Assembly (NCBI GenBank): GCA_023436305.1
Contig: JAEZJQ010000020.1
Coordinates: 1 to 64,000 of the forward strand
From: Bacillota bacterium
GTDB taxonomy: Bacteria > Bacillota > UBA4882 > UBA8346
Length of the DNA stretch: 64,000 nucleotides
Direction: 5' to 3'
Position 1 is the stretch's first letter, and every line of letters starts with the position of its first letter. Both the position numbers and the translations under genes were made by a program. This document shows, one piece after another, positions 52,283 to 61,800 of this stretch. The notes beneath the pieces are model-generated. The model worked only from the letters and a program-made list of their open reading frames with translations, was not told the origin of the DNA and did no database searches.

Positions 52283-52400
52283 GAAGTCTTGAAATGTAGT
52301 CTGATTTTGGCAAGGATCTTCAAATGCTCTTAACCAGAATTATTGCTCTTACGCGCTTAAGGCGCGACCATTATTTCTATCAAATGAGGAGGATAATTGG

Positions 52401-53675
52401 ATGAGTAACAAAAAGATTGTAGTTGCCATTTTAGCCCTTACTTTAGTGGTTGGTTTATTGTCAACCGTTGGTTTAAGCGCTCCACGCACGGTCAATATGT
52501 GGTTGTATGCTGAGAACAACAAGGCGGAATGGGATGGCCGGAAAGCTGAAATTGAAAAGGCCATGGATATTAAACTCAATATCACCTTGGTGGCCCAAAA
52601 CGCTTTTATCCAGAAATTACAAGCGGCCATGATGGATGGCAAGGATTTCCCGGACATCATCGAATGGATGATTGAAAACAACCGGATTCTCTATGCTGAT
52701 CCGAAAGTTTCCTTTGTTTATCCGCTTGAAAAGTGGACCAGCAAATCCACCGAATTCAAAAACGTTCCTGCGGGACGGGTTGCGTTTGTTACTTATGGCA
52801 AACATGTCTATGGTTTGCCGCATGACATCCATCCCTGTATTCTCATATATAACGACGCGTTATGGAAATCAGTCGGTGTTGATATGGCCACGATTGAAAC
52901 CTGGGATGAATACTTCGCCGCCGCTGAGAAATTAGCCGCTGAGAAGAAAGACGGAAAACCGGCTCATTACGCGATTCCTCAAAACGATGGTTTGAATGGA
53001 ACCATGTATATGATGTTGCAACAATCCGGCGCCCAGATTTTGGACAAAAACGGCAAACCGGCCTTTACTTCTCCGGAATTTAAAGCGTTCATGAACAAAT
53101 GGCTTGGCTATCTGAAGACCGGTACCATGTGTTCCTGGGATTGGGGTAACTTCTCAGCTTTGTTACAGAACGGCGGAATGGCGTCCTACGCTTCTCCCGA
53201 CTGGTATACTGAAAAGGTTAATGACGGCGCTAAAGCCGGTGTTCAATTCAAAGCCCGCCCGTTGCCGGTTTTCAAAAAAGGTGGCCCGCGGACCGCTTCT
53301 TGGGGTGGTACTTTCTTAGCTATTTGTAAACTGGCCAAAAACCCGGATCAACTCTACAAAGTTATCGAATATATGCAATACAGCAACGCTATCAAGTATC
53401 GCTACCGTGATACCGGTATGCTTCCTCCGAACATGGCATTGTTGGACGATCCGTCCTTCAAAGTGCCCGATCCTCGTTTTGGCGGACAAAAGCTGGGCGA
53501 ACTCCAGGTGCAAATGGCCAGAGAAATGCCGGGCCTGAATACCGGAGATGTCTTCTGGGATGCTATCAATGACTTCAACGAAGAATATACCGAGATCGTA
53601 TCCGGTAAGAAGAGCGTTGATGATGGCTTAAAAGCTGCCCAAGCGAAAACGATGGCCCGCCTGAAGAAGAAGTAA
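52401..53675 (+). CDS. ABC transporter extracellular sugar-binding protein
   Basis: Family 1 solute-binding protein, 424 residues. Signal peptide about 1-27 (no lipobox Cys). Features: VNMWLYAENNKAEWDGRKAEIEKA, MMDGKDFPDIIEWM, YGLPHDIHPCILIYNDALWKSVGV, ETWDEYFAAAEKLAAE, NGGMASYASPDWY and ASWGGTFLAICKLAKNPDQLYK. GAGGAGG precedes the ATG. It is the first gene of a transport operon with two permeases; no ATPase gene is here, as is usual for sugar systems sharing a common MsmK-type ATPase. Substrate unknown; oligosaccharide likely. Confidence 0.88.
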   Translation: MSNKKIVVAILALTLVVGLLSTVGLSAPRTVNMWLYAENNKAEWDGRKAEIEKAMDIKLNITLVAQNAFIQKLQAAMMDGKDFPDIIEWMIENNRILYADPKVSFVYPLEKWTSKSTEFKNVPAGRVAFVTYGKHVYGLPHDIHPCILIYNDALWKSVGVDMATIETWDEYFAAAEKLAAEKKDGKPAHYAIPQNDGLNGTMYMMLQQSGAQILDKNGKPAFTSPEFKAFMNKWLGYLKTGTMCSWDWGNFSALLQNGGMASYASPDWYTEKVNDGAKAGVQFKARPLPVFKKGGPRTASWGGTFLAICKLAKNPDQLYKVIEYMQYSNAIKYRYRDTGMLPPNMALLDDPSFKVPDPRFGGQKLGELQVQMAREMPGLNTGDVFWDAINDFNEEYTEIVSGKKSVDDGLKAAQAKTMARLKKK

Positions 53676-53695
53676 TAACAGATTATGGTATAATG

Positions 53696-53730
53696 AATAG
53701 TGGGGAAGCACTCCATACTTTCCCACTATT
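53696..53730 (+). other. Intercistronic hairpin between binding-protein and permease genes
   Basis: AATAGTGGGGAA (53696-53707) and TTTCCCACTATT (53719-53730) form a 12-pair stem with one mismatch or wobble, not followed by a T-run. Such hairpins usually protect or partly end binding-protein mRNA so that it exceeds the permeases. Confidence 0.65.
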
Positions 53731-53755
53731 CTTATCTAAAAGGAGATGACTTGGG

Positions 53756-54694
53756 TTGAGCACGATGGTCCCAATTCGCCAAGCCCGCCCGCGCCGGTTT
53801 CAATGGTATAAATTTAAAAATTTAATAATCCCATATACGTTTTTATTACCTTTTTTTATTTTAATGGCAGTTTTTACTTTGTATGTGTTTATTCGGGGAG
53901 CTCAAACCAGCTTTACGGATGCCCAGGCGATTAATCCGGGTTCCTGGATTGGGTTGCAAAATTATAGTGATATTATGGGCAATACAGAATTTTGGAAATC
54001 AGTGGGGATTACTTTTAAATTTACATTGGGATGTTTGCTGACGCAGATGCCGGTGGCATTTATTATGGCGTATATATTAAATAATATTTCGAAGAGGATT
54101 AGAGGGGTATTAAGGGCTTCATTTTACGTACCGGTATTAATCAACGGAGTGGCTGTGGCTTTGATTTTCCAAACTTTATTTAACCGGGAATTTGGAGCAA
54201 TTAACTGGATTATGGGTTTATTGGGTCTTCCCAACAATACCGACTGGTTAAATAACTCAACATATAGCGTATTGATCATGGTCATTGTGTCTTTCTGGCA
54301 ATGGACCGGATATCATATGGTATTTTTTCTGGCGTCCCTCCAGGCCATCGACCCCACCATTTACGAAGTGGCTAAATTGGACGGCGCCTCCCGCACCCGT
54401 ACTTTGTTTCAGATCACAGTTCCTTTGATGAAGCCTGCGATGGCTTTTACTTTCGTGACTTCGGCAATCGGCAGTTTACAGCTCTTCGATCTCCCGTTCA
54501 TGTTATTCCGTAATGCCGGCTACGGACCCGGCAAGTCAGCCATGACGCTGGTCGCGTTTATTTATGATTATGGTTTTGCCCGGCAGTTCCAACTGGGTTA
54601 TGCGGCGGCCGCCGGCTGGCTGGTATTCTTTATTATTTTAGTCTTCAGCTTAGCGGAGTTGAAGATGTTAGGACTCGGTCAGGTTGATGAGTAG
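53756..54694 (+). CDS. ABC sugar transporter permease (MalF/LacF/UgpA type)
   Basis: Six membrane helices, 312 residues. TFLLPFFILMAVFTLYVFIRGAQTSFTD at the N terminus, and the EAA loop YEVAKLDGASRTRTLFQITVPLMKPAMAF which contacts the ATPase. TTG 53756 follows AGGAG by 10 bases; ATG 53765 is too far. The next permease starts at once, so they form the heterodimeric channel. Confidence 0.92.
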   Translation: MSTMVPIRQARPRRFQWYKFKNLIIPYTFLLPFFILMAVFTLYVFIRGAQTSFTDAQAINPGSWIGLQNYSDIMGNTEFWKSVGITFKFTLGCLLTQMPVAFIMAYILNNISKRIRGVLRASFYVPVLINGVAVALIFQTLFNREFGAINWIMGLLGLPNNTDWLNNSTYSVLIMVIVSFWQWTGYHMVFFLASLQAIDPTIYEVAKLDGASRTRTLFQITVPLMKPAMAFTFVTSAIGSLQLFDLPFMLFRNAGYGPGKSAMTLVAFIYDYGFARQFQLGYAAAAGWLVFFIILVFSLAELKMLGLGQVDE

Positions 54695-54714
54695 GAATGA
54701 AAGGAGATAGAGCT

Positions 54715-55602
54715 GTGGATGTAAATGTATTAAAAAAACCCAAAAATGTTAATGGAAACCGATTCCGGATTATCCAGCGTGTGCTCGGATATTCGGTCTT
54801 ATCATTACTCGCTTTGATATCTATGTATCCGTTAATTTGGTTATTTGATGTTTCATTCCGGCCTCAGGTGGAAATCTTTAATGTACCGCCGGCAATTTTC
54901 ACCAAAGGTTTCTTTGGTTCCTTTGCCAGCTATACATTGAACTCATTTACAGTTGCATTTAGCCGGTTTAATGTCCACATAGGTTTCTTAAATTCTGCGT
55001 TTGTCGTAGTTTTCGGCATCTTTTTAACGTTAATGGTTGCTTCCCTCGCTTCTTTTGCTTTTTCTTTTTTGAAGTTTCCCGGTAGAAATGTATTGTTTAT
55101 CGGTGTTTTAGCCACCATGATGTTGCCGACCGGAACCATGTTGGCTCCATATTATCAAGTTTTACGCACAATCGGACTTACCAATAGTTTATGGGGAATA
55201 ATCATACCTTACGCCGGTTCGGCGTATACGGTATTCTTGATGCGGCAGTATTTCGTACGTTTGCCGTATTCGTTTGTGGAGGCTGGTATTGTTGACGGGG
55301 CCGGTTTTTACCGTGTCTGGTGGCAGATTATATTACCGCTGGCCAAACCGGCTTTGGCGGCCATGGCGATTCTTCAATTCCGGGGAATTTGGAATGACTT
55401 TTTGATACCAATGATTGTACTAAAGAATGAAAGATTTTATACGTTACCGATTCTGCTGCAAGTAATGAATAGTACAAATATCAATGTTCCTTTTGATGCG
55501 ATGATGGCAACTTCATTCATTACCGCAATCATTCCCGTAATATTCTTTATTTTATTCCAGCGGTATTTTGTGGAAGGTATTGCTGGTGGTATGAAAGGCT
55601 AA
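54715..55602 (+). CDS. ABC sugar transporter permease (MalG/LacG/UgpE type)
   Basis: Six membrane helices with LALISMYPLIWLFDVSFRPQ, and the EAA loop EAGIVDGAGFYRVWWQIILPLAKPALAAMAILQF. The GTG at 54715 is 8 bases after AAGGAG; the in-frame ATG at 54697 would contain that site. The C-terminal RYFVEGIAGGMKG is the typical end of this subfamily. A terminator follows. Confidence 0.93.
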   Translation: MDVNVLKKPKNVNGNRFRIIQRVLGYSVLSLLALISMYPLIWLFDVSFRPQVEIFNVPPAIFTKGFFGSFASYTLNSFTVAFSRFNVHIGFLNSAFVVVFGIFLTLMVASLASFAFSFLKFPGRNVLFIGVLATMMLPTGTMLAPYYQVLRTIGLTNSLWGIIIPYAGSAYTVFLMRQYFVRLPYSFVEAGIVDGAGFYRVWWQIILPLAKPALAAMAILQFRGIWNDFLIPMIVLKNERFYTLPILLQVMNSTNINVPFDAMMATSFITAIIPVIFFILFQRYFVEGIAGGMKG

Positions 55603-55652
55603 TGTAAACCGTCAGCCCTCTGATTTTTGAAATTTTCATAGTTAAAGTTTTG

Positions 55653-55688
55653 GGGGTCACCGGAACGTAAGGATGGTGACTCCTTTTT
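55653..55688 (+). terminator. Terminator after the permease genes
   Basis: GGGGTCACC and GGTGACTCC pair around GGAACGTAAGGAT and run into TTTTT. The second binding-protein gene starts 17 bases later, so it may depend on read-through or its own promoter. Confidence 0.8.
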
Positions 55689-55704
55689 ACAAAGAGGTTT
55701 TAAA

Positions 55705-57183
55705 GTGGCGATAAAGGGAACGAAAACGATGACGAAAATAAAGCCGGGTTTTGTGAACCACAAAATAGTCCATTGGTGGCTGCGTTTTACAGCCGTTCTT
55801 GTGAGCTGGGTATTATTTTGGTTCGTTGGCATACAGACTATCGCTGATTCCAAACCGTTTGTTCATCTTACTTTATGGACTCACCAACGGCATATGAGCG
55901 ATCTAATTAAAGAACTGCTCAATGAATTTAACGCCACCATCGGATTGCAAAAAGGAATTAAGGTTTCGCTCCGGATTTTAGGCGATGACGCTGAGGAATT
56001 ATTCCAGGAGGCGCAGCGAAAAGGAGTGGGCCCTGATCTGTATAGCACCGGATTCAGTACCGGATATTCCGATCCTTTCAAAGAAGGAACTCAAATTTGG
56101 TTCGATGATTTTCCGGATTTTCAAGCATGGAAACAAAGCTGGCCTTCCTGGTATTGGATTGAAGGATTAACAACCCACCAGGGACATGTATATGCCATTC
56201 CCACCCAGGTTTTTAATTCACGTCTTATCTACAATAAGGATTTATTCCGGGCAGCGGGTTTAAATCCGGAGCAGCCACCACGTTCCTATCCGGAATTACG
56301 CCGGATGGCCAAACAAATTACCGTCCGTTGCCGGAACAGTTATGGATTTGCCTATTGTGGCGCGGAATCCTGGCCCGTGGAATGGATGCCCAGCCAGTGG
56401 GCGGAAGCTAACGGCGAACCCGCATTTTGGGATTGGAATCGCGGCAAATGGGCTATGAAAGGATACCAACGGGTTTTTCAACTTATATTGGATTTACAAA
56501 ACGATGGATCACTATTTCCCGGTGCCGCCTTACTTACCAACGATGCTTTGCGGGCTCAATTCGCTGAAGGCCGGATTGGGATGTTCATGGGAGAGACTTG
56601 GGATGTGGGAGTGTTAAATGATCAATTTCCTGCAAAATGCGATTGGGGAGTAGCTCCGATTCCCACATATGACGGTAATTTTCATGGCAAATCCCGGGCG
56701 ATGATGATTGCCGGTTTTTGGAACATAAATGGCCAGTGCCGTCATAAATTTGAAGCGTGGGAAGTAGTTAAATGGTTTACTCGTTATGAAGTCCGCACCA
56801 TTATGTATGAACGAGGCAAATGTATCGACCCCGACCCTAGAGTGGTTAAGGAATTTGTAATCAAACCACCAACAACGGTACGCGGTTTTGAAACTTTCGC
56901 TCTGACTTTGAATCAAGATTATAAGGCTACTTATCCGATTTTACCTGGATGGAAACGGCCATCGGAGAATCCGTGTACGGTATTTAAGGAAATTTTAATC
57001 AAAGGGGGTGACTTAAAAAAAGAGTTAAGCCGTTTGGATCAAATTTGGAATTCAAAACTGGATAATTACTATAAAGATCATCCTGAGGTCAAACGAGGCT
57101 GGAATATATATCCCCAGTTTGACCGGCGATTCATTGATCTTGGCGCGCCGTTAATTAAACCCACATTTTCTCCCAAAAACTAG
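55705..57183 (+). CDS. Second, membrane-anchored ABC-type solute-binding protein
   Basis: 492 residues with a membrane anchor (about 25-45: RFTAVLVSWVLFWFVGI) and then a family 1 fold: VHLTLWTHQRHMSDLIKELLNEFN, VGPDLYSTGFS, VYAIPTQVFNSRLIYNKDLFRAAGL, PRSYPELRRMAKQI and RIGMFMGETWDVGVL. It differs strongly from the 52401 protein and is Trp/Tyr-rich. Placed between the permeases and the response regulator, it may be a ligand presenter for the histidine kinase. GTG 55705 is the likely start; ATG 55729 is possible. Confidence 0.82.
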   Translation: MAIKGTKTMTKIKPGFVNHKIVHWWLRFTAVLVSWVLFWFVGIQTIADSKPFVHLTLWTHQRHMSDLIKELLNEFNATIGLQKGIKVSLRILGDDAEELFQEAQRKGVGPDLYSTGFSTGYSDPFKEGTQIWFDDFPDFQAWKQSWPSWYWIEGLTTHQGHVYAIPTQVFNSRLIYNKDLFRAAGLNPEQPPRSYPELRRMAKQITVRCRNSYGFAYCGAESWPVEWMPSQWAEANGEPAFWDWNRGKWAMKGYQRVFQLILDLQNDGSLFPGAALLTNDALRAQFAEGRIGMFMGETWDVGVLNDQFPAKCDWGVAPIPTYDGNFHGKSRAMMIAGFWNINGQCRHKFEAWEVVKWFTRYEVRTIMYERGKCIDPDPRVVKEFVIKPPTTVRGFETFALTLNQDYKATYPILPGWKRPSENPCTVFKEILIKGGDLKKELSRLDQIWNSKLDNYYKDHPEVKRGWNIYPQFDRRFIDLGAPLIKPTFSPKN

Positions 57184-57524
57184 GACGCCACCCGAGCGAA
57201 ACAACCAATCCATTGAAGACACACTACACTTAAGCGTTACGGAACTTTCGGAAAACATTGTTTGGACGCTTCACCTCGTATTATCATCTTTACCAGCGCA
57301 AGCAAGACTATCAAATCGCCTCCATACATGTTCTACGGACATGAGGAGAAATACACGAAGTGATTTTTATACGCACTCAGGCAAATGAAATTACTAAAAA
57401 AATTACACTTAATAATTGGTTAATATTTCAGCTAAAATTATATCGTTCAAAACGCGCCATGCTTTTGAGTCATGAACGTACCTGCTTTAGGCCCATTTTC
57501 ATAACTCGCCGAGGAGAGATAAAA

Positions 57525-58232
57525 ATGGAAGTACCCGTTGATAATTCCCAATCCCAGATCCGTTTAATTATTGCCGATGATATGTTGCCAATCCGGGAAT
57601 ATTTAAGCATGGTCTTAAGCCATGAACCGGATATGAAAGTGATTGATTCCGTCGGAACCGGCGCTGAAGCTGTTGAACGGGCAATCGTTTCCCATCCCAA
57701 AGTACTGTTGATGGATATTGAAATGGAGACTCCAAGAGCCGGTGTGGATGCAATCCGAGCTTTAGCTTCCAAAGATCCCAGCATTCATTGTGTAGTTTTG
57801 ACACATTTTAGCGATGATGACACAGTATTCGCGGCTTTCGAAGCCGGCGCCGTCGATTATGTCCTGAAAGACTCCTCGGCCGCTGAAATTTTAGAGGCAG
57901 TGCGTGCTGCCGCCCAAAACATGTCCCCGCTGCGCCCGCGTATCGCCCGAATGATTCGTGAGGAATTTCGGGTATTGCGTTCGGAACGGGCCGCGCTGAT
58001 ATCCACCCTGAATATTGTCTACCAGTTAACCCCCAGTGAACTATGGTTATTGCGTTTATTGGCCGAAGGCAAAACCAAAAACCAAATTGCCGGTATTAAA
58101 CATATCGAACCATCCACAATCCGGACCCATATCGCCAATATCCTTAAAAAATTTGATGAAACATCGGTGAATGATGTGGTGGAACGTTTACGCCGGTTGG
58201 GGATTTTTGATATTTTTACATCAAATAATTGA
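57525..58232 (+). CDS. NarL/LuxR-type response regulator
   Basis: Receiver 1-130: LIIADDMLPIRE (D18, D19), phospho-acceptor D64 in VLLMDIEMETP, VVLTHFSDDDTV and VDYVLKDSSAAE (Lys). LuxR-type helix-turn-helix at about 165-230: LTPSELWLLRLLAEGKTKNQIAGIKHIEPSTIRTHIANILKKF. GAGGAG is 8 bases before ATG 57525; the longer frame up to 57360 has no site. Separated from its likely kinase by the ABC genes, which it probably controls. The 57184-57524 gap has no gene. Confidence 0.9.
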   Translation: MEVPVDNSQSQIRLIIADDMLPIREYLSMVLSHEPDMKVIDSVGTGAEAVERAIVSHPKVLLMDIEMETPRAGVDAIRALASKDPSIHCVVLTHFSDDDTVFAAFEAGAVDYVLKDSSAAEILEAVRAAAQNMSPLRPRIARMIREEFRVLRSERAALISTLNIVYQLTPSELWLLRLLAEGKTKNQIAGIKHIEPSTIRTHIANILKKFDETSVNDVVERLRRLGIFDIFTSNN

Positions 58233-58360
58233 TAAACATCCAAAAGTTATAAGTTACCAATCAAAGATCCTGAGTTTAAAGTAATTTGGTAAAATGTTAC
58301 CTTAAATTCTATCCCGAATTTTGACTTTTAACTTTAAATATATAATTTATTTTTAAATGA

Positions 58361-58384
58361 AACTCCTTTAAGGGGTTTTTTTAT
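58361..58384 (+). terminator. Terminator after the response regulator; gap 58233-58621
   Basis: AACTCC and GGGGTT (one wobble) enclose TTTAA and run into TTTTTTT. The remainder of the 389-base gap is AT-rich (a marked fall in G+C), with no gene. Confidence 0.6.
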
Positions 58385-58621
58385 TATGAATGATTCACAC
58401 AAAAGTCAAATATCATTTTATTGATTTTCCACATAATGTATCATATTGACCGTGGATAGTAGAATAAAACGGTTTTTTATAGTTTTAATTTTATTTATGT
58501 TATTCGATGCTTACCGCAGGTAAAGCCGGTTTTGCGTAGAATTAGTTTACTTAAAAATAATACAGGGAAAAATTTATCCATTGAAAAATTTTATGATTCT
58601 TTAAAACAGAGGCGATTTTAA

Positions 58622-58867
58622 GTGACTCGAATCCATCGAAGAACCCCAACCTTTACTATTAATGATTTATCGGAAATAAATAATTTGATGCCAACAGATT
58701 CGCTAACATATAAAGAAGCTTTTAATATTGTCAAAGAATATGTTCAATTGGCATCGAATAAACCATACACGGATATTTCAATATCATATGCATATCTGGA
58801 TATATTAAGGGTTATCGAAAAAATTGAATCCAAAATTAAAAACGATCTCTCAAAAGGGGGCGAGTAA
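58622..58867 (+). CDS. Small helical protein coupled to the NRPS
   Basis: 81 residues from GTG 58622 after AGAGGCG. No known family: it is not MbtH (no N-x-E-x-Q-x-S-x-W-P signature) nor a carrier protein (no Gly-x-Asp-Ser). Predicted mostly helical: SLTYKEAFNIVKEYVQLASN, YAYLDILRVIEKIESKIKNDL. The stop is 1 base before the NRPS start, and the NRPS ribosome site (AAAAGGGGG) is inside it, so translation is coupled. It may be a helper of the NRPS. Confidence 0.65.
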   Translation: MTRIHRRTPTFTINDLSEINNLMPTDSLTYKEAFNIVKEYVQLASNKPYTDISISYAYLDILRVIEKIESKIKNDLSKGGE

Positions 58868-58868
58868 C

Positions 58869-61800
58869 ATGAACAATACCTATCCTTTAACGTATTCTCA
58901 ACGAATGATTTGGCTCACGGAAGAATCCATACCGGATACCAGTATTTCAAATAATGCCGGTACGGTAAGGTTTGTTCATAATTTGGATTTTATAATCTTT
59001 GAGAAAGTCCTGAATCGGTTTATCGAAAATACCGAGTCCATTCGGTTAAGGATTAATCCCGGAGACAATAATGAACCCCGGCAATATATCGCAGAATATC
59101 AATTTTATGACTTGGATATTTTGGATTATAAAAATCGAAGCCTGAAGGAATTCTATCAATGGGAAAATGATATGACGCTTATCCCTTTTAAATTATATGA
59201 TGCAAACCTGTTCTACTTTGCATTAATCCAATTACCCGGGAATGAAATTGCTTTCTATTCTAAAGTACATCATATCATTACTGATGGTTGGGCTATCGTT
59301 CTGATTGTTGATAAGATTTTAAAGGATTATTTCACTTTTATCAGTGGGATAAAAACCTGTTTGGAAGAAGAACCGTCGTATATTGAGTACATTATGACAG
59401 AACAGGAATTTATACATTCGAAAAGATTTCTCGAAGGGAAGCAATTTTGGGAGGAAAGATATAAGACAATCCCGGATTTTATTTATTTAAAACCCAGAAA
59501 TACAAACAGCTATAATACTAAATCCAATCGAATCGGGTTTAGTATTTCTGTTGAGACCCGAAACCAAATCGAGAATTTATGTTTAACCAATAAGACCTCC
59601 CCGTTTGTATTTTTTATGACGATCATTGCCATCTATTTTCGAAAAATTACCGATAAAAATGATTTATCCATCGGAACTTCCCTTTTAAACCGCCTAAACG
59701 CCAGAGAAAAAAATATTGTGGGAATGTTTGTCAATTTGGCGCCTTTCCGGTTCATGATTCATGATGATAACAGTTTTTTGGAATATATTCAAACAATTAA
59801 TCATGAAGCCAAATTGATTATGAAACATCAAAGATATCCATATTCCTTGATTTTGGAAGACTTCCGGAAAAAACATAATACGCAAGATAATTTGTTTGAT
59901 ATTTCCCTTACATTTCATAATGCGAAACGTTGTAAGGAAGACTACCTTGAAGAATCGAAAGGCCGCTGGCATAGTTGCGGCCACCAAAGCAACTCACTTT
60001 CAATCCATATTAGCGATCGTGAAAATAGCGGCGAATTTGTCTTTAATTGTAACTATTTAGTTGACCTATTCTCGGAAGACGATATCCGACGGTTCTTTCA
60101 TCAAATCATGAATTTGGTCCGGCATGTGCTTGAAAACCCATTACAATCAATCGCCAGACTGCAATTGATTTCCGATGAAGAAAAACAAGAATTGCTTACA
60201 TTCTCCAATACCAGCCCTTATCCGGAGAAGCCCATCCATTGTTTATTTGAAGAACAGGCCGCCAAAACTCCGGATAATATAGCGCTTGTATTCAGGGGTA
60301 AATGTTTGACCTATCGGGAACTTAATAAAAAGGCCAATCAATTGGCGAATGTTTTAACAAAGAGAGGGGTAGGGCCGAATCATATAGTGGGGTTAATGGT
60401 AAAACCGTCTTTGGAAATGTTTGTCGGGATTTTCGGTATATTAAAAGCAGGCGGGGCTTATGTTCCGATTGACCCGGAATACCCGAATTCGAGAAAAAAA
60501 TATATTATCCAAAACGGGAATATAAAACTGTTATTAACATCTAAAAAAGCCAACCTCGATGTAGAGCTAATCGATTTAAAGGATGTTAGCTTACTTCAAA
60601 AAGAAGATCAAAACTTGGAAAACCGAAATGAATTGTCTGATTTGATTTATGTTATTTATACTTCAGGGACCACGGGCAATCCTAATGGAGTGATGATAAG
60701 CCACAGGAGTGTCGCCAATTATGTTTATTGGAGAATAAAAACTTATCAATTAACGGATAATGACGTGACCCTTCAGTTGTTGCCGTTTATTTTTGATGGT
60801 TTTGCTTCAAATATATATGCGTGTCTTTTATCCGGCGGGAAATTGATTCTGGGAGACGGTATCTTCAACGCGCATCATTTGGTTTTCGAGTATCAAGTAA
60901 CCAATATGAGCCTGGTCCCTTCCATATATAAGGAGATACTGCAAAAAGCAACACCGGAATCGTTTCAATCATTAAGTTTTGTCGTACTGGGCGGTGAAAA
61001 AGCCGATCCTGAATTAGCCGGCTTAAGCCAATCAATAAACTCCAAGTTAACGTTAATCAATGAGTACGGTCCCACCGAAAATACCATTGCAACCACCGCG
61101 TTTGTCGGGATGGATCAAGAAACATTATCAATCATTGGTACGCCGGTATCAAACCAACAAGTTTATATCATGGATAAACACCACAATTTATTGCCGGCTG
61201 GTATGCCCGGAGAACTCTGTGTATCCGGAGATGGTCTGGCCAGAGGATATCTTAATAATCAGGAGACCACCGCAAGAAAATTTGTTCGCAATCCGTTTGA
61301 ACCAACGAAAAAATTATATTGCACCGGTGATATTGCCAAAAGGCACCCGGATGGCAATATTGAGTTTATCGGAAGAATTGATCACCAGGTAAAGGTAAGA
61401 GGCCATCGAATTGAATTGTATGAGATTAAAGAAAAGCTTATGAAACATAAGTCGATTCAATTGGCAATCATTGTGGCAAATGATCAACAAAATTTATGCG
61501 CATACTATACCGTCAAGGAAGCAGTAAAAGTATCCGAATTGCGAAGATATTTGGCGGACGAACTGCCCAATTACATGATCCCGCAATACTTTAAAGAAAT
61601 GGATAAGATACCTTTTTTACCAAGTGGGAAAGTTGACTTTACAGCGTTGCCAAGTATCGAGAGAAACCAAAGCAGTTATGAACCGCCCAATAATGAAATT
61701 GAAGAAGCGCTTGTAAAAATATGGGAGGAAATACTGGGCTTAGAAGGAATCGGGATTAACGATGATTTTTTTGAGTTGGGAGGTGACTCGATTGCAATAT

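Noticed and set aside
58622..58867. MbtH-like partner of the NRPS
   Set aside because: The conserved Trp/Pro signature of MbtH proteins is absent.
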